Positions 42,424 to 53,881 of a DNA stretch of 64,000 nucleotides are shown piece after piece (positions within the stretch are counted from its first letter, which is position 1; the number at the start of each line of letters is the position of its first letter). The translations under genes were made by a program, and so were the position numbers. The DNA lies in NCBI GenBank assembly GCA_934086815.1, contig CAKOIM010000003.1:24925-88924 (forward strand). Direction: 5' to 3'. The notes under the pieces were generated by a model. It saw only the letters and a program-made list of their open reading frames with translations. It made no database searches and was not told the DNA's origin. The DNA comes from an uncultured Bacilli bacterium. Lineage in GTDB: Bacteria > Bacillota_I > Bacilli_A > RF39 > UBA660.

Positions 42424-44022
42424 TTATTCTACAACGATTTTATCTAAATCAAATACATTTGATATATCATTACCTATAGTTTCATTTTTTTCTTGTTTTT
42501 GTTCTTCTTGTAATTCATATTTATATCCACTTCTTACTTTAACAATATATTCTCTTTTTTCTCGTTCCCACCTATCTTCACTTATAAAAACTAATTTATA
42601 ATTATTACCAAAACTACTTTCAATTTCATTTGACTTTTTATTTAATTCCATTTCATTATGGAGAATTGTCGTTACAATAATTACATATTTATCCGAAGAA
42701 GCAACTACAAAAGTATCGCTTACCAACCCTTTTAAAGCAATATTATCTATATTATTTATAAATGTATTCCATAATTCTTTTACTTTTAATAAATCATTTT
42801 TATTGGCATTAACAAAACAATTATTTATACGTATATCAACTTTATTTTCATTACTATTTATATTTATTTTATTTTCTTCTATTTTTGTAATTATTTCTTC
42901 CTTATCTACTTCGTTTTTATCAGTTATAACCTGAGTTTCCATAACATTTTTTGATATTTTTTTTTCCATTTTTGGTAATTTCTCGTCATTCATTTTCAAA
43001 TAACTTAATATAACCATTTTTATCAATAAATATGGATTAACATAAATATTTACTTTGTTCAAAATATCATTTAAGTCTATTACTAAATTTTTACAATCAT
43101 CATACGTTATTCTTTGACTTACATTATCCTCAAGTATTTTAATAGCAAATTCACTTAACATATAAACAATTTTCTTAATAACTACTTTATAATTCAAGTT
43201 AATATTCTCAAAATCTTTAAAAATATTTTCTATTTGTTGTAAATCGTTTGCATCCAACGCTTCAATTAATTCCTCAATTTTTTTGTTAGATATACTTCCT
43301 ATTTCTTTTGTTACTAATTCTAATGATATTTTTTCATTATTTTTTGATAATTGATCAAGCATACTTAAAGCATCCCTTAATCCACCATCTGAAAGTACTG
43401 CTATTTCATTCAAACCATCTAATTCATAATTAATATTTTCTTTTTCACATACATTTTTTAAAGTGTTTATAACATCTTCATCTTTTATTTTGTGAAACTC
43501 AAATTTTTGACATCTAGACACAATTGTTATTGGCACACTTTCCAAGTTAGTTGTAGCTAAAATAAATATAACATGTTGAGGTGGTTCTTCTAAAGTTAAT
43601 AATAACGCATTAAATGCACTTTGACTTAACATATGTACTTCATCAATAATATATACTTTATACTTTAAGCTTGTTGGCATTATTTTAACATTATTTATTA
43701 ATTCCCGAATCTCATCTACACCATTATTCGAAGCCGCATCTATTTCAATAATATCCGGACTAACACTAAAAGATAAACAGTTTTCACACTCATTACAAGC
43801 TACCCCATTTTGGTTGTTTAAACAATTTATAGATTTAGCAAGAATTCTTGCCGTCGAAGTTTTACCTGTTCCACGGGGGCCAGAAAACAAATACGCATGG
43901 GCAACTCTATTTTCTTTTATAGAATTACTTAATATTTGCACAATATGTTCTTGTCCTACTAAAGAATTAAAATTATCCGGACGGTATTTCCTATATAAAA
44001 CTTTATAATTCACATTTTTCAC
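42424..44022 (-). CDS. dnaX: DNA polymerase III tau/gamma subunit
   Basis: 532 residues. Clamp-loader ATPase. LYRKYRPDNFNSLVGQEHI opens the protein; Walker A SGPRGTGKTSTARIL; zinc knuckle NQNGVACNECENC; Walker B VYIIDEVHMLS; SRC motif SRCQKFEFHKI; sensor 2 LSDGGLRDALSMLDQL. The C-terminal ~170 residues are a diverged tau tail that should contact the polymerase. No obvious slippery sequence for a gamma form was searched in detail. It follows the SRP RNA/tadA unit, as in Bacillus. Confidence 0.96.
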   Translation of the reverse strand: MKNVNYKVLYRKYRPDNFNSLVGQEHIVQILSNSIKENRVAHAYLFSGPRGTGKTSTARILAKSINCLNNQNGVACNECENCLSFSVSPDIIEIDAASNNGVDEIRELINNVKIMPTSLKYKVYIIDEVHMLSQSAFNALLLTLEEPPQHVIFILATTNLESVPITIVSRCQKFEFHKIKDEDVINTLKNVCEKENINYELDGLNEIAVLSDGGLRDALSMLDQLSKNNEKISLELVTKEIGSISNKKIEELIEALDANDLQQIENIFKDFENINLNYKVVIKKIVYMLSEFAIKILEDNVSQRITYDDCKNLVIDLNDILNKVNIYVNPYLLIKMVILSYLKMNDEKLPKMEKKISKNVMETQVITDKNEVDKEEIITKIEENKININSNENKVDIRINNCFVNANKNDLLKVKELWNTFINNIDNIALKGLVSDTFVVASSDKYVIIVTTILHNEMELNKKSNEIESSFGNNYKLVFISEDRWEREKREYIVKVRSGYKYELQEEQKQEKNETIGNDISNVFDLDKIVVE

Positions 44023-44057
44023 CTCCCGATAAACTCACATTAATTATATCATAAAAG

Positions 44058-44483
44058 TTAGCTTTTATCTCTTATTTCTTTAAAAAAATTATTAAGTATT
44101 TCTTTATATACTTTTTCTTCTTTATCATCATTAATTTTATGTAATAAAGTTTTAGAAAATTCTTTTTTATTTTCTGGTTTATCCAATAAATAATAGACAT
44201 TTCTTATCCTTGTTTGCTTTATTATTTCCATACACATTGAACATGGTTTTAGTGTCACATATAAGTCGTATTCGGATAAATTCCAGTTATTATTTTTCTT
44301 ACATAGTTCGTTTATAGCATTAATTTCAGCATGACCTAATATACAATTAGTTAATTCTCGTGTATTGTAACCAGCTGATACAATTTCGCCATTTTTTACT
44401 ATAGCCGCCGAAATAGGAACATCTCCATTCTTATACGAGTAATCAGCCAATCTCATCAAATATTCAAAAAATGCTATATTCAC
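44058..44483 (-). CDS. tadA: tRNA-specific adenosine deaminase
   Basis: 141 residues from GTG 44483, chosen because AAAGGAAG lies 7 nt upstream; the longer open frame to 44552 overlaps the SRP RNA gene. TadA converts A34 to inosine in tRNA-Arg(ACG). GHAEINAINEL holds the zinc His and catalytic Glu (HAE), and TLKPCSMCMEIIKQTRIRNVYY the PCxxC zinc cysteines. N-terminal MRLADYSYKNGDVPISAAIV is standard (usually VPVGAVIV). Order SRP RNA, tadA, dnaX on one strand. Confidence 0.93.
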   Translation of the reverse strand: MNIAFFEYLMRLADYSYKNGDVPISAAIVKNGEIVSAGYNTRELTNCILGHAEINAINELCKKNNNWNLSEYDLYVTLKPCSMCMEIIKQTRIRNVYYLLDKPENKKEFSKTLLHKINDDKEEKVYKEILNNFFKEIRDKS

Positions 44484-44512
44484 TTTTAAACTTCCTTTCA
44501 ATATCAAAAAAA

Positions 44513-44585
44513 GTGCACACAAACATAGACTGATGTGGCTGCTATTTTCCAATCCTGACCAAGTTACAGCATATTTGTTGCACGA
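44513..44585 (-). ncRNA. ffs: Signal recognition particle 4.5S-type RNA (short form)
   Basis: Read on the minus strand, GGTCAGGATTGGAAAATAGC then AGCC carries the SRP domain IV core: asymmetric loop CAGG, apical stem ATT/AAT closed over a GGAA tetraloop, AGCAG on the 3' side. The ends pair (GTGCAACAAATATG near the 5' end with TATGTTTGTGTGCAC near the 3' end) and a T-run follows at 44512 downwards. About 72 nt, so it lacks the Alu domain present in Bacillus scRNA (~270 nt) and resembles enteric or mycoplasma forms. Scaffold for Ffh. Confidence 0.92.
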
Positions 44586-44589
44586 TTAA

Positions 44590-44618
44590 ATACTAACAAA
44601 TATTTTTTTTAATGTCAA
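44590..44618 (-). promoter_or_regulatory. Promoter of the SRP RNA gene
   Basis: TTGACA (complement of 44613-44618), 17 bp, TAGTAT (complement of 44590-44595); predicted start near 44585, matching the 5' strand of the SRP helix. tadA may be read from the same promoter. Confidence 0.8.
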
Positions 44619-44649
44619 TAGCAAAAAAAAGCCAAAAAATTATATAAAT

Positions 44650-44665
44650 TATTTCCCGGGAAATA
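44650..44665. promoter_or_regulatory. Noc-binding site (NBS), perfect consensus
   Basis: TATTTCCCGGGAAATA, a 16 bp perfect palindrome identical to the Bacillus Noc-binding sequence. It lies 32 bp upstream of the SRP RNA -35 box and ~210 bp left of the first parS site. It is the only copy I found in the window, in which a Noc-type ParB paralogue is also encoded (62896-63912). Confidence 0.85.
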
Positions 44666-44873
44666 TTTATCTATTAAAAAAATATATCGATTAACAGTTT
44701 TATTTGTTATTTTTTTTATGATTTTTTACCTAAAATAAAGCAAATACAGTGTATTATTTTAAAATTTTTCTCTTTTTTTTCTCTTTTTTTTCTCTAGTTA
44801 TATTGTGTATACTATGTATATACAATGTTTAACTGAGTTATATGTTAATAACAAGCATTAAAAAAAACATTTA
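44666..44873. other. AT-rich spacer with polypyrimidine tract and palindrome
   Basis: Contains no gene. A tract of CTCTTTTTTTT repeats covers about 44765-44796, followed by an imperfect palindrome, ATTGTGTATAC/GTATATACAAT around TAT at 44802-44826. A similar element, ATAGTATATACTAT, closes the other side of the parS array (46495-46508). Confidence 0.6.
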
Positions 44874-46479
44874 TGTTTCACGTGAAACATAAATGTTTTT
44901 CTAAATTAACTCAAATACATTTTTTATTATAAATAATTATTAATTAACTTTGGTTCCACGTGAAACATTAAATAAAATATAACCAAGGTAAATACTCAAT
45001 ATACAATTAACTATGTTTCACGTGGAACATTACTTATAATTTTTTAATATGATTATTTGGTGTGTAAGTTATTTTGCAACTTATATTATTGCAAAAGGTT
45101 TCACGTGAAACATATGATACAATAGCAAGATTATGAGGTTTAAATTATTAAAAAATACACAGTGTTTCACGTGAAACATTGCATAATAAAAAGATCAACT
45201 TATTCAATAACAATATTTATAAAAATAATGATATAAATTAATCATTCACTTATCAACAAATTGTTTCACGTGAAACATTACTTATAAATTTTAATATGAT
45301 TCTTTGGCTTAAAAGTTATTTTGCAACTTATATTATTGCAACAATGTTAAGGTTTCACGTGAAACACATAATACAAATGGTGTTAAAATCATAAAAAAAT
45401 ACACAGTGTTTCACGTGAAACATATTTTTTCTTATATATTTAATAAATAATCATAAGTATAGGTTATTTCAAATAAATATGGATTAAAAATGATTTTTCA
45501 CGTGGAACATTACTCATAATTTTCAATATGATTCTTTGGTGTGTAAGTTATTTTGCTATTTATATAATTTCAACAGTATTAATGTTTCACGTGAAACATT
45601 GCACAATTAAAAAGACTGACTTATTTAATAGCATTATTTATAAAAATAGTATTATATAAATGAATCTAGATTAAACTAATCGTTTATAATTGATTTAGCA
45701 TAATCATTTACTTAATATCTAAGATACTTTATCAACAAATTGTTTCACGTGAAACATATTTTTACTTATATATTTTATAAACAATCATAATTATAGGTTA
45801 TTTCAAATAAAAATTGATTAATAATTAATGTTTCACGTGGAACATTAATTATAGATTTTTAATATGATTCTTTAGTGTGCAAGTTATTTTGTAATTTATA
45901 TTATTGCAACAATGTTAAGGTTTCACGTGAAACACATAATACAAAGGTAAGATTATGGTGTTAAAATCATTAAAAAAATACACAATGTTTCACGTGAAAC
46001 ATTGCATAATAAAAAGATGAACTTATTTAATAGTATCATTTATAAAAATAGTATTATATAAATAGATCTAGATTAAACTAATCGTTTATAATTGATTTAG
46101 CATAATCATTTACTTAATATCTAAGATACTTTATCAACAAATTGTTTCACGTGAAACATATTTTTACTTATATATTTTATAAATAAACATAATTATAGGT
46201 TATTTCAAATAAATATGGATTAAAAATTGATGTTTCACGTGAAACACAATAATATTTTTTTTACGTATTACTAAAATACTTCTTTTAATATGATTAATTA
46301 TTAATTATTCTAGTTTCACGTGAAACATAGATACAAAAGTTCAGATTATAATTAAAATTATTAATGAATACTCAACGTTTCACGTGAAACATTACTTGTA
46401 ATATTAAATACTTAACTTTTTTTGTGTGCTATTTTGTAATATTTATTATTACAACAACTTTAATGTTTCACGTGAAACA
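44874..46479. repeat. Dense array of 19 parS-like sites (candidate chromosomal centromere)
   Basis: Sixteen-mers centred on CACGTG start at 44874, 44952, 45014, 45097, 45163, 45262, 45351, 45407, 45494, 45583, 45741, 45829, 45919, 45986, 46143, 46231, 46312, 46376 and 46464. Ten are TGTTTCACGTGAAACA (44874, 45163, 45262, 45407, 45583, 45741, 45986, 46143, 46231, 46464); two are TGTTTCACGTGGAACA, the reverse complement of a Bacillus parS variant (45014, 45829); three begin GGTTT (45097, 45351, 45919); the rest carry one or more changes. Start-to-start spacing is 56-99 bp, with two intervals of about 158 bp. Intervening DNA is itself repeated (402 bp period over 45583-46246) and includes TTATCAACA, a DnaA-box-like 9-mer, at 45250, 45729 and 46131. 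No open frame is present. Confidence 0.93.
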
Positions 46480-46494
46480 CAAACATGTTTATAC

Positions 46495-46508
46495 ATAGTA
46501 TATACTAT
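46495..46508. repeat. Perfect 14 bp palindrome ATAGTATATACTAT
   Basis: Lies between the last parS site and the gyrA terminator. Similar in composition to the palindrome at 44802-44826 that flanks the other end of the array. Function unknown. Confidence 0.6.
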
Positions 46509-46513
46509 ACATA

Positions 46514-46542
46514 TAAAAAAAAGAAGCACTTTTTATGCTTCT
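46514..46542 (-). terminator. Terminator of gyrA overlapping its stop codon
   Basis: Minus strand AGAAGCA and TGCTTCT pair around TAAAAAG, followed by eight or more T. The gyrA TAA (46533-46535) lies in the loop. Confidence 0.8.
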
Positions 46543-48998
46543 AAATCTTCATTTCCATCAGAATTTTCAACAGTTTCATCGATTTCTTTATCTACTAAGC
46601 TAATTGTTGATACTAAATTTTGATTTTTAAGATTAATCAATCTTAACCCTTGTGTTACACGGCCAAGAATAGATATTTGTTCTAAAGGCATACGCATAGT
46701 CATACCTGAATTAGTCATTATAACAAGTTCTTTTCCTTCTTGAACTATTTTAACCGCTACTAAATTACCATTCTTATCAGTAATATTTAAGGCTTTAACA
46801 CCTTTACTACCACGTTTTGTTTGTCTAAATTCACAAACTTTTGTTTGTTTGCCGTATCCTTTTTCCGTTACCATTATAATGGTATCATCTTCGTTTACAA
46901 CTTCTAAACAAATACACTTATTATTATCGAGAGATATACCACGTACACCAGATGCTGTTCTACCCATAACTCTAATTTCATTTTCATTAAATTTAACCAT
47001 TCGGCCAGCATCACTACCCAATAAAACTAAGTCGTTACCACTAGTCTTTTTAACATCTATTAATTCATCATTATCTCTTAGAGAAATACATATTTTTCCA
47101 CTATTTCTTATGTTTTCAAATTCATTAATAATCGTACGTTTAACAATACCATGTTTTGTAGCGAACAATAAATATTTACTTTCTTCTTCCTTATTAATTT
47201 TGATAATAGCATTAATTTTTTCATCTTTTTCAATTTGCAACAAGTTAATAATCGGAATACCTTTAGATTGACGTGAAAATTCAGGGATTTCATAACCTTT
47301 TAATCTATAAACTTTACCTTTATCAGTGAAGAATAAGATAAAATCATGTGTTGATAAGTTAATCATATGTTCTACATAATCTTCATCATTTGTACTCATA
47401 CCCTTTATTCCAACACCACCACGATTTTGTGCTTTAAAAGTATCCGCCGTAGTTCTTTTAATATAACCTTTATTAGTTAGTACTACTAAAATATTTTCTT
47501 CTGGAATTAAAGACTCATCCTCAATATAGTCAATCGCAGTCATATCAATTTTAGTTCTTCTTTCATCACTATATTTATTTTTAATTTCAGTCATTTCTTC
47601 TTTGATAATATTTAATACCTTATTATTGTCCGCTAAAATACCACGTAAGCGTTCTATTTCAATTCTTAAGGCATTTAGTTCTTCTTCAATCTTTTCGCGT
47701 TCTAAGCCTGTTAAACGACGTAATTTCATTTCTAAAATATTATCGGTTTGTGCTTCAGTTAACCCAAACCTTTCCATTAACTTAAGCTTTGCTTCTCCAT
47801 CAGCCTTAGATTCCTTAATTATTTTAATAACTTCATCTAAATTATTAAATACTATTTTATAACCTTCTAATATATGAACTCTTTTTTCTGCTTTATCAAG
47901 TTCAAATTGTGTTCTTCTAATAATAACTTCTTGTTGATAATCTACATATTTACTTATTATATCTTTCAAACCTAAAGTTCTAGGAACACCCTTATCTAGC
48001 ATTAAGAATATAATACCAAATGTAGTTTGGAACGATGTATGTTTATACAAATTATTTAAAACAACTTGTGGATTAGCATCCCTTTTCAAAGTAATTGTAA
48101 TTTTAATACCATCTTTTAAATCAGTATGATAATCAGTTATACCATCAAGTACTTTATTATGGACTAAATCTGCTACTTTTTGTTTTAAATCTAGTGTATT
48201 AACTCCATATGGAACTTCTTCTATGATAATATAATTTCTACCATTTTTTTCTTCAATAGTAGCCTTACTTCTAATAGTTATTGATCCTCTTCCAGTTTCA
48301 TAAGCTTTCTTTATTCCAGAATTACCTAAAATAATACCTCCGGTTGGAAAATCTGGTCCTTTAATATGTTGCATTAATTCATCAGTTGTAATATTTGGAT
48401 TATCAATATAAGCAATACATCCATCAATAACTTCACCTAAATTATGTGGAGGAATATTTGTTGCCATACCAACAGCAATCCCCATAGTTCCATTAACTAA
48501 AATATTTGGAAATCTTGATGGTAAAACTTCCGGTTCTTTATTAGTATCATCATAATTTGGTACAAAATTAATCGTATTCTTATTTATATCTCTAAGTAAT
48601 TCCATTGAAATCTTAGCAAGTTTACTTTCCGTATAACGATAAGCCGCAGCCCTAGGATATTCAATATTCCCAAAGTTACCGTGTCCATCAACTAATAAAT
48701 AACGATAATTAAAATCTTGAGCCATTCTAACCATGGCATCATAAATTGATGAATCACCATGAGGGTGATATTTCCCCATTACATCCCCTACAACTGTTGC
48801 ACTTTTACGATATTTTTTATCCGGAGTCAACCCATTTTCTAACATATCATAAATAATTCTTCTATGAACAGGTTTTAAACCATCTCTTAAATCAGGTAAT
48901 GCTCTAGAAATAATAACACTCATTGAATATTCAATAAATGATGATTCTATTTCATTTACAATATTATTTTCTTGTAATCTATCTCTACTATGATCCAT
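46533..48998 (-). CDS. gyrA: DNA gyrase subunit A
   Basis: 821 residues. Breakage-reunion subunit of gyrase. N-terminal [29 protein letters not shown] (blocks [17 protein letters not shown] and [12 protein letters not shown]), then [20 protein letters not shown] and the active-site Tyr in [11 protein letters not shown]. The C-terminal domain has six-bladed pinwheel repeats (e.g. [14 protein letters not shown]). The GyrA box is degenerate, [13 protein letters not shown] rather than QRRGGRG, though the length and blade motifs favour gyrase and the neighbour is gyrB. It is the last gene of dnaA-dnaN-comK-like-recF-gyrB-gyrA and ends beside the parS array. Confidence 0.96.
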   Translation of the reverse strand: MDHSRDRLQENNIVNEIESSFIEYSMSVIISRALPDLRDGLKPVHRRIIYDMLENGLTPDKKYRKSATVVGDVMGKYHPHGDSSIYDAMVRMAQDFNYRYLLVDGHGNFGNIEYPRAAAYRYTESKLAKISMELLRDINKNTINFVPNYDDTNKEPEVLPSRFPNILVNGTMGIAVGMATNIPPHNLGEVIDGCIAYIDNPNITTDELMQHIKGPDFPTGGIILGNSGIKKAYETGRGSITIRSKATIEEKNGRNYIIIEEVPYGVNTLDLKQKVADLVHNKVLDGITDYHTDLKDGIKITITLKRDANPQVVLNNLYKHTSFQTTFGIIFLMLDKGVPRTLGLKDIISKYVDYQQEVIIRRTQFELDKAEKRVHILEGYKIVFNNLDEVIKIIKESKADGEAKLKLMERFGLTEAQTDNILEMKLRRLTGLEREKIEEELNALRIEIERLRGILADNNKVLNIIKEEMTEIKNKYSDERRTKIDMTAIDYIEDESLIPEENILVVLTNKGYIKRTTADTFKAQNRGGVGIKGMSTNDEDYVEHMINLSTHDFILFFTDKGKVYRLKGYEIPEFSRQSKGIPIINLLQIEKDEKINAIIKINKEEESKYLLFATKHGIVKRTIINEFENIRNSGKICISLRDNDELIDVKKTSGNDLVLLGSDAGRMVKFNENEIRVMGRTASGVRGISLDNNKCICLEVVNEDDTIIMVTEKGYGKQTKVCEFRQTKRGSKGVKALNITDKNGNLVAVKIVQEGKELVIMTNSGMTMRMPLEQISILGRVTQGLRLINLKNQNLVSTISLVDKEIDETVENSDGNEDLEA

Positions 48999-49007
48999 AA
49001 TAACCTC

Positions 49008-52024
<3,017 letters not shown>

Positions 52025-52129
52025 ATATTTACCCCCTAACATCATTTTTCAAAAAAAATTACAGTTATAATGTATACCTACACGTACTTTATTATATCAT
52101 AAAATAATACCCTTTTAAAGAAAAAAACT

Positions 52130-52558
52130 TTAACTTCTTAATAAATAAGTAAGCAAAAGTTTACTACATTTTAACATTTGATTATTTAAAATTGTATAAC
52201 TAACATTAAATATTTTACTAACTTCATTTTTAAAAATAATTTTTACACCATCATGTTCTTTTACATAGTCCTTTATAAGATTAAAATTTAACCATATTAT
52301 ATTATTATTTTCTTTAATCGGAAACATAACAATTTGTTTTTGTTCACTTATAACAACAGGCAATCTATTTTGAATATTTAAAATACTTTTACTACACAAA
52401 AGGCGCCCCTTTAAAGAACTTCCATAATAAATACAAGAATAATTAAGTATTTTGTTAACTAAATTTCCTCTTAATTGGTATAAATTTGTATCTTTTTGAA
52501 CAAATGTTTTTTCTCCATCATAACTTAAGTATAATGTTTTTTCGTTAATAATTTGCAT
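52130..52558 (-). CDS. ComK-like competence transcription factor
   Basis: 142 residues. ComK is the master activator of DNA-uptake genes in Bacillus. Similar segments in order: CIYYGSSLKGRLLCSKSILNI (ComK: FFGSSYAGRKAGT), RLPVVISEQKQIVMFPIK (ComK: KPPIMVDPSNQIFLFPT), NIIWLNFNLIKDY (ComK: CGWISHVHVKEF), VKIIFKNEVSKIFNVSYTILNNQML (in part; ComK: VTFSNGKTMELPISYNSFENQV). The C-terminal ~40 residues of Bacillus ComK are missing, so activator function could be altered. Location between dnaN and recF is, to my knowledge, unusual. Recognised from recalled ComK sequence; good but not decisive. Confidence 0.7.
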   Translation of the reverse strand: MQIINEKTLYLSYDGEKTFVQKDTNLYQLRGNLVNKILNYSCIYYGSSLKGRLLCSKSILNIQNRLPVVISEQKQIVMFPIKENNNIIWLNFNLIKDYVKEHDGVKIIFKNEVSKIFNVSYTILNNQMLKCSKLLLTYLLRS

Positions 52559-52634
52559 TTTTCCTCCTTCAAGGACTGTATCCTAACACACTAAAGTTAA
52601 AAAAAATGTCAAAAAAAAGAACTAAGTTCCCTTT

Positions 52635-53753
52635 TTAATACGTTTTTATAGGTAAAATTAGTTCTGTTAAATTTTCATCGACTACAGGTTTAATTAAAAT
52701 TGGTTTGTCATCGGTATTTAATAACAATAAAATATTTTCTTCTTTTATAACTTTTAATGCATCTAACATATATTTAGAGCTAAAAGATATTTCTATTTTT
52801 TCCTTGTTATTACAATCAATTTTTAAGTTTTCAGATGCAGTCCCAAGTTCACTAGATGTTGATGTTATTATCATATCTTTATCTTGAATATGCATTTTTA
52901 TAATATTTTTTTCTTTATTTTGAGCAAGTAACGAAGCTCTATCTACGGCATCATAAAATTCTTTTAAATTAAGATTAATCATATAAGCAAAATCATTTGG
53001 AATAAAATGGCTAGTTTCTGGATAAGTACCACTTAATATATTACTTTGAATAAATATATTTTTATAAACAAATAATATTTTATTACTAAATAAATGAATT
53101 GAAATTTCATTGTCTTCAGTTATTATTTTTTCAAGTTCTACTATACTTTTTCCTGGTATAACAATATTTACTTCCCTATCAAAAGGTGTATCTAATTTTA
53201 TAGTTTTTTTAGATAATCGATATGAATCTGTTGCTAAACATTCTAGGATATCTCCATTTATTTTAAGATTTAATCCAGTAAGCAAAGGTCTTACTTCTTG
53301 TGTTGATAAAGCATAGCTTGTTTGATTAATTAATTCCTTTAAAGTTTCAGATTTTAAAGTTAATGCATTACCACTTTTATCAATATTTATATTTGGATAA
53401 TCACTTGGATTATAGCAATTTAATCTATATTGATTACTTGGAGTACTTATTTTAATTTTTAAATTATCTTCTATTTCAAAATCAATTACATCCCCAGGCA
53501 TTTTTCTAATCATATCTAGGAAATATTTACTTTGAATGATTAATCTTCCTTCACCACTAAGATTTTTTATATCTTCTTCTTTTATTAACACTTTAATAGT
53601 TAATTCTGAATCACTAGCAAGTAACTCTATACCATTTTTACTAACATCAAATACAATACCATTTAAAACAGGAATTGTTGTTCTTTGACTTAGTGCTTTT
53701 GTAACATTGTTTAATGCTTCTAACATTATATTTTTATTAATAGTCCATTTCAT
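52635..53753 (-). CDS. dnaN: DNA polymerase III beta subunit (sliding clamp)
   Basis: 372 residues. Ring-shaped processivity clamp. N-terminal INKNIMLEALNNVTKALSQRTTIPVLNGIV, middle RPLLTGLNLKINGDILECLATDSYRLSKK and C-terminal LILPIKTY are diagnostic (segments given as blocks: EALNNVTKALSQRTTIPVL; LECLATDSYRLSKK). Downstream of dnaA after a 128 bp gap that contains two DnaA-box-like 9-mers. AAAGAAGGAAG precedes the ATG. Confidence 0.97.
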   Translation of the reverse strand: MKWTINKNIMLEALNNVTKALSQRTTIPVLNGIVFDVSKNGIELLASDSELTIKVLIKEEDIKNLSGEGRLIIQSKYFLDMIRKMPGDVIDFEIEDNLKIKISTPSNQYRLNCYNPSDYPNINIDKSGNALTLKSETLKELINQTSYALSTQEVRPLLTGLNLKINGDILECLATDSYRLSKKTIKLDTPFDREVNIVIPGKSIVELEKIITEDNEISIHLFSNKILFVYKNIFIQSNILSGTYPETSHFIPNDFAYMINLNLKEFYDAVDRASLLAQNKEKNIIKMHIQDKDMIITSTSSELGTASENLKIDCNNKEKIEISFSSKYMLDALKVIKEENILLLLNTDDKPILIKPVVDENLTELILPIKTY

Positions 53754-53802
53754 TTTTTCTTCCTTCTTTCTTTATATAAATAATTTATTATATTAATAAT
53801 AG

Positions 53803-53820
53803 TGTTGATAATGTTGATAA
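53803..53820. promoter_or_regulatory. Two tandem DnaA-box-like 9-mers between dnaA and dnaN
   Basis: TGTTGATAA at 53803-53811 and 53812-53820 (TTATCAACA on the minus strand), one mismatch from TTATCCACA, directly abutting. In Bacillus the dnaA-dnaN gap is the second DnaA-box cluster of oriC and holds the unwinding element, so this is a candidate second origin region. Confidence 0.65.
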
Positions 53821-53881
53821 TTGTATTATAACATATTTTTTCTTTGTATTTAAGCTGTTTATAACATATAAGTTATTAACA

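Noticed and set aside
44483..44552. Longer tadA reading frame starting at 44552
   Set aside because: The extra codons overlap the SRP RNA gene; GTG 44483 has a good ribosome binding site and gives the normal TadA N-terminus.
44874..46479. Regularly spaced palindromic repeats as a CRISPR array
   Set aside because: Repeats are 16 bp symmetric palindromes matching parS, spacers vary from 40 to 142 bp and are themselves repeated, and no cas gene is near.
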